This document shows, piece by piece, positions 1-9,754 of a stretch of 64,000 bases of DNA (within the stretch, counting starts at the first letter, position 1; each line of letters begins with the position of its first letter). The DNA comes from Dyadobacter sandarakinus (GTDB taxonomy: Bacteria > Bacteroidota > Bacteroidia > Cytophagales > Spirosomataceae). The notes under the pieces were generated by a model, which made no database searches, was not told the origin of the DNA, and saw nothing but the letters and a program-made list of their open reading frames with translations. A program made the position numbers and the translations under genes. The DNA lies in NCBI RefSeq assembly GCF_016894445.1, contig NZ_CP056775.1:1180001-1244000 (forward strand), given 5' to 3'.

Positions 1-3000
1 TGCGGGTGGCCAATACAGCCGGGCCCGACTTCCGGCTGAGCAACAACACCGTAAGTGCAATCGTATCCGGCCCCGACGGGCGCATCTGGCTCGGCACCGA
101 TCATGGGGGAATCAATGTGCTGGATAAAAAAAGCAAGACGGTGTCCACGCTACTTTTTAACTCCGGCGATCCGAGGACAATCAGTCAGAACAGCATACTG
201 GCCTTGTACAAGGACCCCACAGGCATGATTTGGGCCGGTACGTTCAAACAGGGGTTTTGCAGCTACCATAAGAATATTTTCAAATTTTCACTCATCCGGC
301 ATTCTCCCGAAAATCCGCGCAGCGTCCCGTTTAATGATGTCAATATGTTTGCCGAGGACCGGAAAGGGAACCTGTGGCTGGGTATGAACGGCGGCGGGCT
401 CGTCTACTACGATCGCACGAACAACAGTTTCCGCCAGTACCGAAATGTGCCGGGCGATCCTAAAAGTCTGAGCAACAATGTGATTGTCAGTCTGTTTCTG
501 GATAAAAGCAATGTGCTCTGGATCGGGACCTACTTTGGCGGTCTGAACAGCTTTGACGGAAAAACCTTCACCCGGTACCTGCATAATCCCGCAGATTCCA
601 CAAGCCTGATCGACGACCGCGTATGGGAGATATTCGAAGATTCGCAGGAACGATTGTGGGTAGGTACGCTGGCCGATGGTCTGGATTTGTTTGACCGGAA
701 GAAAAAAACCTTCCGCCACTACCGCCGGCTGGCGCCCAATTCTGTCAGCTCCGATTACATTTCGGCCCTGCTCGAAGACCGGTATGGGAACCTGTGGATC
801 GGCACGGCAAATGGTATTGACGTGTTGATGCAAAAAACGGGTCGGTTTGTACATTATGCTTATAAAGCAGGCAACCCGGGCAGCCTGAGCAGCGATGCAG
901 TGACCTCGCTGGCCCAGGACCGATTCGGTAACATCTGGATCGGTACCGCCGAAGGCCTCAACCGCTACGACAGCCAAACCAATGCATTTGTATCCTATGG
1001 TACACGCCAGGGCCTGCCCGATAATTCAATCCTGTCGGTAGCCGTCGACGACATGCAGAACCTGTGGCTCGGCACATCCAAGGGGCTTGTCAGTATTGCC
1101 GTCAGCCGGCGTGCTGCGGGCATACCGGCCGCATTCCAGGTGCGCACATTCAATGAAGTGGACGGTTTGCAGGGGAGGGGCTTCAATGAAAATGCGGCCT
1201 TGCGGCTTCGCTCGGGTGAAATGGTGTTTGGCGGAGCGGATGGATTCTCCATTTTTGATCCGGAGCAAATTACCAATGAAGGGCTTTCGGGTAAGGTAAT
1301 GCTCACTGACTTTCAGGTTTTTAATAAGAGTGTACAGCCCGGCGAGTTGTTCGACGGAGCGGAGGTGCTTCCTAAATCCATTTCCCTGACCGACCGCATC
1401 GACCTGCAATACAGCCAGAATGTATTTACCATTGAGTTTGCGGCCCTCAATTTTCTTCATCCTGAAAAAAACCACTACCTGTACACGCTCGAAGGTTTCA
1501 ACGGACAATGGTTTGAAGCGGACAATACCCGCAGGGTGACCTACACCAACCTCGATCCCGGTACTTACACATTCAGAGTCAAAATGAAAGAGGGCGGCCA
1601 GGCGACTGAGCGCAGCCTGCTAGTGGTAATCGAGCCGCCTTTCTGGCGTACGCCCTGGGCTTATCTGCTGTATTTTCTGATCATTTCCGGTGCGCTGATG
1701 GTTGCACGCTGGATTTTGATTGAGCGTGAGCGCATGAACTTCCGGCTGGAACAGGAGCGCCGGTATGCGCAGCAGATGCATGAGCTGGATATGATGAAAA
1801 TCAAGTTTTTTACCAACGTGAGCCATGAATTCCGTACACCGCTTACGCTCATGCTCACTCCGCTGGAAAACCTGCTGAAAAACATCCGTTCCGACCATGC
1901 CGTGCACCGGCAGCTTTCACTCGTGCACCGCAATGCGCAGCGTCTTTTCAACCTGGTGACGCAGATGCTCGATTTTAAAAAGCTGGAAGTGGAGGAAACT
2001 GCATTCCGCCCTGAGCGCGGGGATATCGTAAGGTTTGTACGCCAGATCGCGCAAACTTTCTCGGACCTTTCCGAGCACAAGCACATTCGCTACCGCTTCG
2101 AAACCGATATTGCGTCGCACTATACCGACTTTGACCAGGATAAGCTTTCAAAAGTGATGTACAACCTGCTTTCGAATGCATTTAAATTCACGCCGGAAAA
2201 CGGGAAGGTGACCGTAAGCATGCAGATCGCCGGTCAGCAGGATGCTGAGGTGCTGGAAATCAGCGTGGCAGATTCGGGCATCGGGATTCCGCCGGAAGCT
2301 CAGGCGAAGGTATTCGAGCGGTTTTACCAGCACCCCATGCCCGACCATATCATGAACCAGGGCAGCGGGATAGGACTTTCGATTGCCAGCGAGTTTGTCA
2401 GGATGCATGGAGGAACCATTGATGTGGAAAGTACCGTAGGGGAGGGAAGCACGTTTACGGTGACCTTGCCTTTAGAAACTATATTGCCGCATACCCTGGA
2501 TGCGCCGGTTCCAGGCGAGGAGCCGGACGCTGAGTCTACGACTGGGATAGAGATGCAACCGGAGAAATCTCCTAAAAACAAGCCGGTAGTATTGCTGGTG
2601 GAAGATCATGACGAGTTCAGGGCGTATCTCAAAGAAGTGTTTGAAAAAGAATACGAAATCCTGGAAGCTGCCAGCGGTAAAGCCGGCCTTGACGCAACCC
2701 TGGAACATATCCCCGACCTGATCGTGAGCGACGTGATGATGCCGGGCATGAACGGTATCGAACTCTGCCGGATGATTAAAACCGACCGGCGTATTTCCCA
2801 CATCCCGGTGGTGCTGCTCACGGCACGGGCCGAGGAGGAGCAGCAATTACAGGGTTATCAGACCGGCGCCGATGCCTACGTGACAAAGCCATTCAGGCTC
2901 GACATTTTACAGGTACGTATCGCCAATCTGATCCGCCAGCGGAAACAACTTCAGCAGCAGTTTCAGCAGCATGTGGAGATCCGGCCGAGTGAGGTAGCGG

Positions 3001-3344
3001 TGCATTCACTCGATGAACAGTTTGTCAACAGTGCGGTGAAGGTAGTCGAGGAGAACCTCTCCAATGCAGATTTTACGGTAGAAGAGTTGAGCGATGCCAT
3101 GTCGATGAGCCGCGTTTACCTCTATAAAAAAATATTGTCGCTCACGGGAAAAACGCCCATTGAGTTTATCCGCCACATCCGCATCCGCCGGGGTGCGGGC
3201 CTGCTGGAAAAAACCCAGCTCACCATCTCCGAGATTGCCTACCAGATCGGTTTCAACAATCCCAAATACTTCGCCAAGCTCTTTAAGGAAGAGTATAAAA
3301 TGCTGCCGACCGAGTACCGGAGACAGCATGTGGGCCAGGAATAA
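1..3344 (+). CDS. Hybrid two-component sensor/regulator (HTCS), N-terminus cut by window edge
   Basis: One-protein two-component system of the Bacteroidota type that senses a glycan fragment in the periplasm and switches on the adjacent susCD genes. Domains in order: repeated two-component-propeller blades (WIGT/WLGT repeats, about residues 20-400), a Y_Y_Y domain (about 430-540), one membrane segment (about 550-570), HisKA with phospho-accepting His607 in the VSHEFRTP box, HATPase_c (N box NLLSNAFKF, G boxes DSGIGI and GSGIGLS), a receiver domain with Asp909 in VSDVMMPG, and a C-terminal AraC-type helix-turn-helix. Numbering is from a GTG at 6, but the frame is open upstream to base 3 and no signal peptide is present, so about 250 residues including the first propeller blades are missing. 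The next gene is a susC on the same strand. Confidence 0.93.
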   Translation, partial: RVANTAGPDFRLSNNTVSAIVSGPDGRIWLGTDHGGINVLDKKSKTVSTLLFNSGDPRTISQNSILALYKDPTGMIWAGTFKQGFCSYHKNIFKFSLIRHSPENPRSVPFNDVNMFAEDRKGNLWLGMNGGGLVYYDRTNNSFRQYRNVPGDPKSLSNNVIVSLFLDKSNVLWIGTYFGGLNSFDGKTFTRYLHNPADSTSLIDDRVWEIFEDSQERLWVGTLADGLDLFDRKKKTFRHYRRLAPNSVSSDYISALLEDRYGNLWIGTANGIDVLMQKTGRFVHYAYKAGNPGSLSSDAVTSLAQDRFGNIWIGTAEGLNRYDSQTNAFVSYGTRQGLPDNSILSVAVDDMQNLWLGTSKGLVSIAVSRRAAGIPAAFQVRTFNEVDGLQGRGFNENAALRLRSGEMVFGGADGFSIFDPEQITNEGLSGKVMLTDFQVFNKSVQPGELFDGAEVLPKSISLTDRIDLQYSQNVFTIEFAALNFLHPEKNHYLYTLEGFNGQWFEADNTRRVTYTNLDPGTYTFRVKMKEGGQATERSLLVVIEPPFWRTPWAYLLYFLIISGALMVARWILIERERMNFRLEQERRYAQQMHELDMMKIKFFTNVSHEFRTPLTLMLTPLENLLKNIRSDHAVHRQLSLVHRNAQRLFNLVTQMLDFKKLEVEETAFRPERGDIVRFVRQIAQTFSDLSEHKHIRYRFETDIASHYTDFDQDKLSKVMYNLLSNAFKFTPENGKVTVSMQIAGQQDAEVLEISVADSGIGIPPEAQAKVFERFYQHPMPDHIMNQGSGIGLSIASEFVRMHGGTIDVESTVGEGSTFTVTLPLETILPHTLDAPVPGEEPDAESTTGIEMQPEKSPKNKPVVLLVEDHDEFRAYLKEVFEKEYEILEAASGKAGLDATLEHIPDLIVSDVMMPGMNGIELCRMIKTDRRISHIPVVLLTARAEEEQQLQGYQTGADAYVTKPFRLDILQVRIANLIRQRKQLQQQFQQHVEIRPSEVAVHSLDEQFVNSAVKVVEENLSNADFTVEELSDAMSMSRVYLYKKILSLTGKTPIEFIRHIRIRRGAGLLEKTQLTISEIAYQIGFNNPKYFAKLFKEEYKMLPTEYRRQHVGQE

Positions 3345-3437
3345 TACAACTTTTCAGCCTGATCCTATCATATCTCCCGGCGCACGTCCGGTAAGTACCA
3401 GCGCAGCCGCTTTGTGACCTAATCCTTCAAAAAATGT

Positions 3438-3476
3438 ACTCAGGAGAGAAAGAATAGCCTGATTTTTCTCCTGAGT
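3438..3476. terminator. Hairpin after the HTCS gene
   Basis: ACTCAGGAGA (3438-3447) is perfectly repeated in inverse at 3467-3476 and the stem can extend inward through A/T and G-T pairs. It lies 94 bases after the HTCS stop. There is no T-run after it on the plus strand, so it may be an inefficient terminator or a processing hairpin rather than a classical rho-independent terminator. Confidence 0.4.
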
Positions 3477-3502
3477 TTACAAATGATACCCCATTTGTAA
3501 AC
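3475..3502. promoter_or_regulatory. 11-bp perfect inverted repeat upstream of susC
   Basis: GTTTACAAATG at 3475-3485 is mirrored by CATTTGTAAAC at 3492-3502 with a 6-base spacer. It sits 145 bases before the susC start, in the only gap between the regulator and its presumed target operon. The placement and symmetry suggest an operator, plausibly for the upstream HTCS. The assignment to that regulator is inference. Confidence 0.45.
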
Positions 3503-3646
3503 ATATGACACCCTTGCTGCACATTTTTTAACGACACATTTGTCCAACTATTCATTCGATTTATACCAATTCCGGCATGTCGGCAAGTGAACACGGAAAA
3601 GTCTAAATCGTAGGTGGACCAATAGCTACTTAATAAACCAAACAAC

Positions 3647-6600
3647 ATGCAACAAGATTTTTACGAAACTAAGCGGGTAGGGCAGCGCATGCATTTTCTC
3701 GCTGGTTTGCTGCGACCGCTCCTTTTATCACTGGGGTTGATGTGTGCGGCTGCGGGTGCCTTCGCGCAGGGAAATGCAGGGAGAACCATCACAGGTACCA
3801 TCGTTTCGGCGGATGGTGACGATGCGATCCCCGGGGCGAGTGTGGTGGTAAAAGGTACTTCCAACGGAACAACAACCAACACGAAGGGTGAATTTACGAT
3901 TGAGGCGGCTGCAGGCAACACCCTTGTTTTCTCTTTTATCGGGTACGAAACGCAGGAAATTGCTGTGGGTAACAAAACCAGAATCGATATCAGGTTACAG
4001 GAAAGCATTGCGTCCCTTGACGAAGTAGTGGTCGTAGGCTACGGTGAAATGAAAAAAACCGATGTATCGAGCTCGCAGGTAACTGTGTCGGGCAAAGATT
4101 TGAGTAAAACCATCAATACCTCGCTCGAACAAGGCTTACAGGGCCGGGCGGCCAACGTGATGGTGCAGCAAAATTCCGGTCAGCCCGGTGCAGCCCCGTC
4201 CGTAGTAATCCGTGGGCTGAGCTCCCTGACGGGTACGACGCAGCCTTTGTACGTAATCGACGGGGTGCAGATCAAGCCCGACAATATGCGTGACGACCCG
4301 AACAACCGTCCGTCGGGTTTCTCCAACATCCTGTCGAGCATTAACCCGGACGATATCGAAACGATTAACGTGTTACAGGGACCTTCCGCAACGGCCATTT
4401 ACGGGGCGGTGGGTGCAAACGGCGTGGTCATGATCACGACGAAGCGCGGAAAGGCGGGCGAAGCGAAAGTGAGTTTTAACTCCCTCGTGACCCTGCAGGC
4501 CGAACCGAGGCACATTGACGTGATGAACCTGCGCGAATATGCACAATTCAGGAACGAAGCTGCTGCTGTGGGAAGTACTGCCACCGAGCCGCAGTTTGCT
4601 GACCCGTCGGTACTGGGTAATGGTACCGACTGGCAGAGTGCATTGTTCCGCCCCACGACCCTGCAGAAATACTCGCTGGGTCTGAGCGGCGGCAGCGATA
4701 AGACTACCTACTACCTATCAGGTGAATATTTCAATCAGAAAGGCATCGTGGAGGGTTCGGGCTTCAAACGCTACAATAGTCGTTTAAACCTGGAAAACCA
4801 GACCCGCAGCTGGCTCAAAATCGGGGCCAACCTGAGTGTGGGTATTACGGAGGAAAAAGTAAATACGAACAACGGAGGGATCATCCAGCTTGCATTGGAC
4901 CAAAACCCGAGCGTAGCAGTAACCAACCCTGACGGCAGCTGGGGCGGACCCACTTCCACGCAGTTTCAGTTTACCAACCCGGTGATGATCTCTAAGATCT
5001 ACAATGATTACAACCGTCGTACTTCCATTCTCGGCAGCATTTTTGCAGATGTAAAACTCGCCAAAAACCTTACCTGGCACACAGAAACAAACGGCAGTGC
5101 TGAATTTCTGAAGTACTACTCATTCCACCCGTCCTATACCATCGGTGGTTATGTGGTGTCGCCGGATGCAGCTACTTCGGTACGCTCGGTCAACACCAAC
5201 ACCTGGTGGAGCCTGCACAGCCGGCTGACCTATGATCTGAAACTGGGTCGTCATGGCGTAAACATCATGGCGGGCCACGAGGCGCAATCGTTTACCTACG
5301 AGTCGCTGACTGCCAGCCGGAAGAAATTTATCACCAATACGATCGAGGAGCTTTCAGGAGGTGATGCCTCGGTGATTTCCAATGTGAGCAATAGTTCGGG
5401 TAAAGGTGCGGGAGCCCGGGAGTCGTATTTTGCACGTGTAAATTACAATTTCAACGAGCGTTACTTTTTGCAGGGAACATACCGGCTCGACGGGTCATCG
5501 GCATTCCGTGAAGGTCGCCGCTGGGGCAATTTTCCCGCTGTATCCGTAGCTTGGCGTGTTTCCGAGGAGCCTTTTCTTAAAAGTGTGAATGCGATCAACG
5601 ACCTGAAACTGCGGTTTGAGATCGGTCGCTCGGGTAACCAGGGTAGCGGAGGGAATGCAATTTACTCGACCCTGCAAACCGTGCCTACGGGTTGGGGAAC
5701 GGGCTTCCTGGCGTCCAATTTTGCCAATGAATTCCTGACCTGGGAAAAGGACGATGTCATCAACGGCGGTCTCGACCTGCATATGTTCGGCAACCGGGTG
5801 GAACTGATCGTGGATGCTTATATCAAAAATATCACAAGCCTGATCACGGTGAATTCCTATCCGTTTACCTATGGCGGCGACATCGCTTACTCGCCGGGTT
5901 ACCTGAGCTGGCCCGCGGTAAATGCAGGCTCCATGAAAAACAGGGGTATCGGTCTTACGCTGAATACGGTGAACATTGACAAAGGGGGCGTATACTGGAA
6001 AATGGGCGTGAATCTCTCGTTCGACCGCAATAAGGTAAGCTCACTTTTGAACCCGATCACACCCGTGTGGAATGCCACGTCAGTAGGTTTCAAGACGGAA
6101 GTAGGACAACCGGCCAGTATGATCACAGGCTACATAGCGGATGGCTTGTTCCAGGATGCGAATGATATTAAAAACCATGCGATACAAACTTCCAACGGTG
6201 AGCTGACCGTGAACCCCGCGACAGGTACCTGGGTAGGGGACACCAAGTTCCGCGACCTCAATGGTGACGGTGTGATTGATGCACAGGACCGCACGGTGAT
6301 CGGCAATCCCTGGCCGAAGTTTACATTAGGCTTCAACAACAATGTATCCTTCAAGAACTTTGAGCTGAATGCATTTCTGACAGGAAGCTTTGGAAATGAT
6401 ATTCTCAACTACCCGCGCTACCGTGCTGAGATCCCGGGTAACGGAGGTGTGTTTGGCAACCAATGGAAATCAGTAGCCAACTACGCGCGTCCAAGCACCT
6501 ACGAAGCCGGCCAAGCTGAAACCGTAACCCTGACTAACCCGGGCAACACCATCCCGCGGATCGCACCCGGTGATCCGAACGGTAACAACCGGATGAACAC

Positions 6601-6865
6601 CAACTTCATCGAAGACGGAAGCTATGTGCGCCTGAAAAACATTACGCTCAGCTACAACTTCCCGAAATCGCTGCTGAAGAATTTCTTCATCCGCGGACTG
6701 AAAGCTTCGGTAGGTGCGCAAAACCTGTTTACCGTTACCAAATACAAAGGCTATGATCCTGAAATCGGTATGGTGACGTACGGCGGTACCATTATGGCAG
6801 GTATCGACACAGGTCGCTATCCTTCCGTACGCATGTATTCTTTCGGTTTAACGGCTGATTTTTAA
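3647..6865 (+). CDS. SusC/RagA-family TonB-dependent outer-membrane transporter
   Basis: Outer-membrane barrel that imports oligosaccharides with the SusD lipoprotein as lid, powered by TonB. 1072 residues, a normal SusC length. The signal peptide ends near residue 41 (AAAGAFAQ), followed by a carboxypeptidase-regulatory-like domain (about 47-130), the SusC-type junction DEVVVVGYGEMKK, a plug domain with LQGRAANVMVQQNSGQPG and the SusC-specific YVIDGVQI and ATAIYGAVGANGVVMITTK stretches, then a barrel ending in the aromatic SFGLTADF. There is no N-terminal STN domain, consistent with control by the HTCS rather than by a FecR/ECF pair. First gene of a same-strand run with susD, a glycan-binding protein and a GH44 enzyme. 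Confidence 0.96.
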   Translation: MQQDFYETKRVGQRMHFLAGLLRPLLLSLGLMCAAAGAFAQGNAGRTITGTIVSADGDDAIPGASVVVKGTSNGTTTNTKGEFTIEAAAGNTLVFSFIGYETQEIAVGNKTRIDIRLQESIASLDEVVVVGYGEMKKTDVSSSQVTVSGKDLSKTINTSLEQGLQGRAANVMVQQNSGQPGAAPSVVIRGLSSLTGTTQPLYVIDGVQIKPDNMRDDPNNRPSGFSNILSSINPDDIETINVLQGPSATAIYGAVGANGVVMITTKRGKAGEAKVSFNSLVTLQAEPRHIDVMNLREYAQFRNEAAAVGSTATEPQFADPSVLGNGTDWQSALFRPTTLQKYSLGLSGGSDKTTYYLSGEYFNQKGIVEGSGFKRYNSRLNLENQTRSWLKIGANLSVGITEEKVNTNNGGIIQLALDQNPSVAVTNPDGSWGGPTSTQFQFTNPVMISKIYNDYNRRTSILGSIFADVKLAKNLTWHTETNGSAEFLKYYSFHPSYTIGGYVVSPDAATSVRSVNTNTWWSLHSRLTYDLKLGRHGVNIMAGHEAQSFTYESLTASRKKFITNTIEELSGGDASVISNVSNSSGKGAGARESYFARVNYNFNERYFLQGTYRLDGSSAFREGRRWGNFPAVSVAWRVSEEPFLKSVNAINDLKLRFEIGRSGNQGSGGNAIYSTLQTVPTGWGTGFLASNFANEFLTWEKDDVINGGLDLHMFGNRVELIVDAYIKNITSLITVNSYPFTYGGDIAYSPGYLSWPAVNAGSMKNRGIGLTLNTVNIDKGGVYWKMGVNLSFDRNKVSSLLNPITPVWNATSVGFKTEVGQPASMITGYIADGLFQDANDIKNHAIQTSNGELTVNPATGTWVGDTKFRDLNGDGVIDAQDRTVIGNPWPKFTLGFNNNVSFKNFELNAFLTGSFGNDILNYPRYRAEIPGNGGVFGNQWKSVANYARPSTYEAGQAETVTLTNPGNTIPRIAPGDPNGNNRMNTNFIEDGSYVRLKNITLSYNFPKSLLKNFFIRGLKASVGAQNLFTVTKYKGYDPEIGMVTYGGTIMAGIDTGRYPSVRMYSFGLTADF

Positions 6866-6908
6866 GCAGCTCTGTCCAAGTCAAAAATTCTAAAGAGAAT
6901 AAAAAGAT

Positions 6909-8534
6909 ATGCAATTCAAAATCAAACTCATAGCAGCATTCAGCGCCCTGATGCTCATGCAGGGATGCAGTGAGGACTTCCTTGACCGCCCGCCGCTGGA
7001 CGCACTTACCTCGGGCAATTTTTACAAAACCGATGCCGAGATCCTGGCAGGCACCGCGCCCCTGTACAACATTGTCTGGTTCGACTTCAATGATAAAGCG
7101 AATATGGCCTTTCAGGAAGCTCGGGCGGGTAACCTCAACTCAAACGACCGTACAGCCTACATCAAGCATGCAATTCCGTCTACAGACGTAGGTACGCTCT
7201 TGCCGGGTTACAAGTCTTTTTACAAAATCATCGCGCAAAGCAACAATGCCTACAAAGCCATTAGGGAAGCGACGGGCAGCACAGCATCCGACGGCGTGAA
7301 GTCCCAGGGATTGGGCGAGTGCCGGTTTATGCGTGCCACGGCTTACTACTACCTGGTAACAAACTGGGGTGCTGTACCCATTGTGTACGACAACGTGGCC
7401 CAGCTCAACGAGCCGCCCGTGCGCAACCGCATTGAAGATGTTTGGAAACTGGTGATTCAGGATTACCGCTATGCGGCTGAGCACCTGCCGGTAACGGCCG
7501 ACCAGGGTCGTCTTACGCGGTACTCCGCGGAGGGTATGCTGGCGCGAATGTACCTGATGCGCGCGGGATTGAACCAAAACGGAACCCGAAGCCAGTCGGA
7601 CCTCGACAGTGCGAAGTATTATGCGGAAAGTGTGATTACAAAAAGCGGTCTTTCGCTGGCACCGACGTACGGTGAGCTTTTTGAAAGTGCAAACAACAAT
7701 TCATCCAAGAACAATTCGGAAAGCTTGTTTGCATTGCAGTGGATGCCGGTGAGCAATCCCTGGGGCGTCAACAACTCCTTCCAGGCTTACTTTGCGTACG
7801 ATGCCAACATTACCGGTACAGGCGACGGCTGGGGCGCAGCACAGGGACTTTCAGCGGATCTTGTAAAATATTTCACAGACAACCCTGCAGATTCAATGCG
7901 CAGAAAAGCCATCGGCATGTTCGACAGCGACGTTTACCCCAACATCCAGAAGGCAACCGGCGGTCTGAAATACAACAGACCGGCTGCTTTGTCGGCGATT
8001 AAAAAGTACATTATCGGCGGTCCGTCCGATAACGGTGGGCTCGGCGGGTTTATGGCAGCCAACATCAATTCCTATATGCTGCGGCTGGCCGAAGTATACC
8101 TGATTTATGCGGATGCCGTACTGGGCAATAATACGACTACTTCGGATGTAAAAGCTTTGGAATACTTCAATGCGGTGCGTAAACGGGCGGGTATGCCAAA
8201 CAAAACCTCGCTGACATTTGAGGATATTTTCCAGGAAAGAAGGATTGAGACGGTGTTTGAAGGCAACTCCTGGAACGAAATCGTTCGCTGGTACTATTTC
8301 AATCCTGCCAAGGCGATTGCCTATACAGCCAAACAGCAAAAGGAAAACTATACCATGTCGTACGTACCGGGCTCGACCAACCCGAAGAAGTATACCGTAA
8401 CGTACTCTCCGGTTGAGTACTACCCGCTGTCGGCCAATACATTATACCTGCCTTTTCCGGAAGCCGAGATCGTGAATGCACCTTCCCTGAAGGCCGAGCC
8501 GGTTGCATTTGATTTCAGTAAACTAGTTGACTAA
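6909..8534 (+). CDS. SusD/RagB-family nutrient-binding outer-membrane lipoprotein
   Basis: Partner of the preceding SusC; binds glycan at the cell surface and caps the transporter. 541 residues with a lipoprotein signal (LMLMQGCSEDF, lipobox Cys near residue 20), the SusD-like N-terminal domain with DRPPLDALTSGNFYKT, TPR-like helices (GECRFMRATAYYYLVTNWG), and the RagB/SusD C-terminal motif YMLRLAEVYLIYADA followed by YFNAVRKRAGMP and FEDIFQERRIE. It starts 43 bases after the susC stop, as expected for one operon. Confidence 0.95.
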   Translation: MQFKIKLIAAFSALMLMQGCSEDFLDRPPLDALTSGNFYKTDAEILAGTAPLYNIVWFDFNDKANMAFQEARAGNLNSNDRTAYIKHAIPSTDVGTLLPGYKSFYKIIAQSNNAYKAIREATGSTASDGVKSQGLGECRFMRATAYYYLVTNWGAVPIVYDNVAQLNEPPVRNRIEDVWKLVIQDYRYAAEHLPVTADQGRLTRYSAEGMLARMYLMRAGLNQNGTRSQSDLDSAKYYAESVITKSGLSLAPTYGELFESANNNSSKNNSESLFALQWMPVSNPWGVNNSFQAYFAYDANITGTGDGWGAAQGLSADLVKYFTDNPADSMRRKAIGMFDSDVYPNIQKATGGLKYNRPAALSAIKKYIIGGPSDNGGLGGFMAANINSYMLRLAEVYLIYADAVLGNNTTTSDVKALEYFNAVRKRAGMPNKTSLTFEDIFQERRIETVFEGNSWNEIVRWYYFNPAKAIAYTAKQQKENYTMSYVPGSTNPKKYTVTYSPVEYYPLSANTLYLPFPEAEIVNAPSLKAEPVAFDFSKLVD

Positions 8535-8555
8535 CCCTACCAAACTACGACATCC

Positions 8556-9725
8556 ATGAGTTTTAAATATATGTTCAGAACAGCCCTGGGATTGGTGATG
8601 GCAGCAGGAATGCTGCTCTCCATGCAAAGCTGTAACGATGACGATGTGGACGGTGCGCCGATGATCAGCAACGTGCGCCTGCTCGATCCCACCAAAGCCG
8701 ACAGTTCCCTGAATGCCGCTGAGCCCGGTAGCCTGATCGTGATCCAGGGCCAGAATCTGGGTAGCGTTCTGAAGGTTTATTTCAATGATTTTGAAGCAAA
8801 CTTCAATGCCGCACTCGGCAGCAACTCAAATCTTGTTGTTACTATTCCTGCCAATGCACCGACCAAGGCGGTGGATGCGGGCGTGTCCAACAAGATACGG
8901 GTGCAGACCAGGGGCGGAGAGGCAACCTATGATTTTGTGCTGACGGCACCTACGCCGGTTATTTCAAGTTTGTATTCCGAGTTTGTAAAACCGGGCGGAA
9001 CGCTTACGATCCGGGGAGATTACTTTTATAATATCAAATCCGTGAAAGTTGGCGGCACAAGCCTGCAGATACTGAGCAGCTCGGTCGATCAGATTACCGC
9101 CAAAATGCCTGCTGCGGCCGTTTCAGACATAGTTACGGTTGAGGGTGAGTTTGGTACGGCCCGTACCGGCTACAAGATCAATGATGCTATGACAGGTAAT
9201 ATGGTCAACTTCGATATACCTGCCACGACCTGGAATGCAGAGGTTTGCTGGGGTGCAGCCCCGATCATCGCCGCTACCGACCCTGGCTCGATTTCAGGTA
9301 AGTTTTCAAGAATCAAACAAACCAAGCTGCCGGCGACGGGTTATGCAGACGGCTGGGTTTTCTCAACCTGTACTTTTGACTTCAAACTCGCAGCCGGTGC
9401 AGCAGCCGACAGGCAGTTCAAATTCGAGCACAACATTGCGGAGCCCTGGAAAGCCGGGAAGTATGACATCACCATTACCGCAGGCGGCAGTGAGTATGTG
9501 TACTCGTTCCAGCCCTGGAACTCCACGGAGTATGCCGCAACCGGTTACCAGACCAATGGCTGGAGAACGGCTGTGATCGAGCTTTCCGAATTCAAGAATG
9601 CAGGCGGTAATACGATCACGGATGTTTCGAAAGTGACGGATCTTAAAGTGTTGTTCAACAGCCCGGATGTGGCGATTGCTTCATTCAATGGAAGTGTAGA
9701 TAATTTCCGGATTGTAGCAAAATAG
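8556..9725 (+). CDS. Surface glycan-binding lipoprotein with IPT/TIG domains (SGBP-B-like)
   Basis: Probable surface glycan-binding protein that works beside SusCD. 389 residues with a lipoprotein signal (MLLSMQSCNDDD, followed by an acidic stretch typical of export to the cell surface), two IPT/TIG-like immunoglobulin folds (about 38-125 and 130-210) and a beta-rich C-terminal domain (about 215-389) with WNAEVCWG and GWRTAVIELSEF. From memory of the family, this architecture matches SGBP-B proteins whose C-terminal domain binds xyloglucan, which would fit the GH44 enzyme next to it; the substrate is inference. It starts 21 bases after susD. Confidence 0.85.
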   Translation: MSFKYMFRTALGLVMAAGMLLSMQSCNDDDVDGAPMISNVRLLDPTKADSSLNAAEPGSLIVIQGQNLGSVLKVYFNDFEANFNAALGSNSNLVVTIPANAPTKAVDAGVSNKIRVQTRGGEATYDFVLTAPTPVISSLYSEFVKPGGTLTIRGDYFYNIKSVKVGGTSLQILSSSVDQITAKMPAAAVSDIVTVEGEFGTARTGYKINDAMTGNMVNFDIPATTWNAEVCWGAAPIIAATDPGSISGKFSRIKQTKLPATGYADGWVFSTCTFDFKLAAGAAADRQFKFEHNIAEPWKAGKYDITITAGGSEYVYSFQPWNSTEYAATGYQTNGWRTAVIELSEFKNAGGNTITDVSKVTDLKVLFNSPDVAIASFNGSVDNFRIVAK

Positions 9726-9754
9726 GCTGTTCAAGGCAGCTAAAATATATTCCG

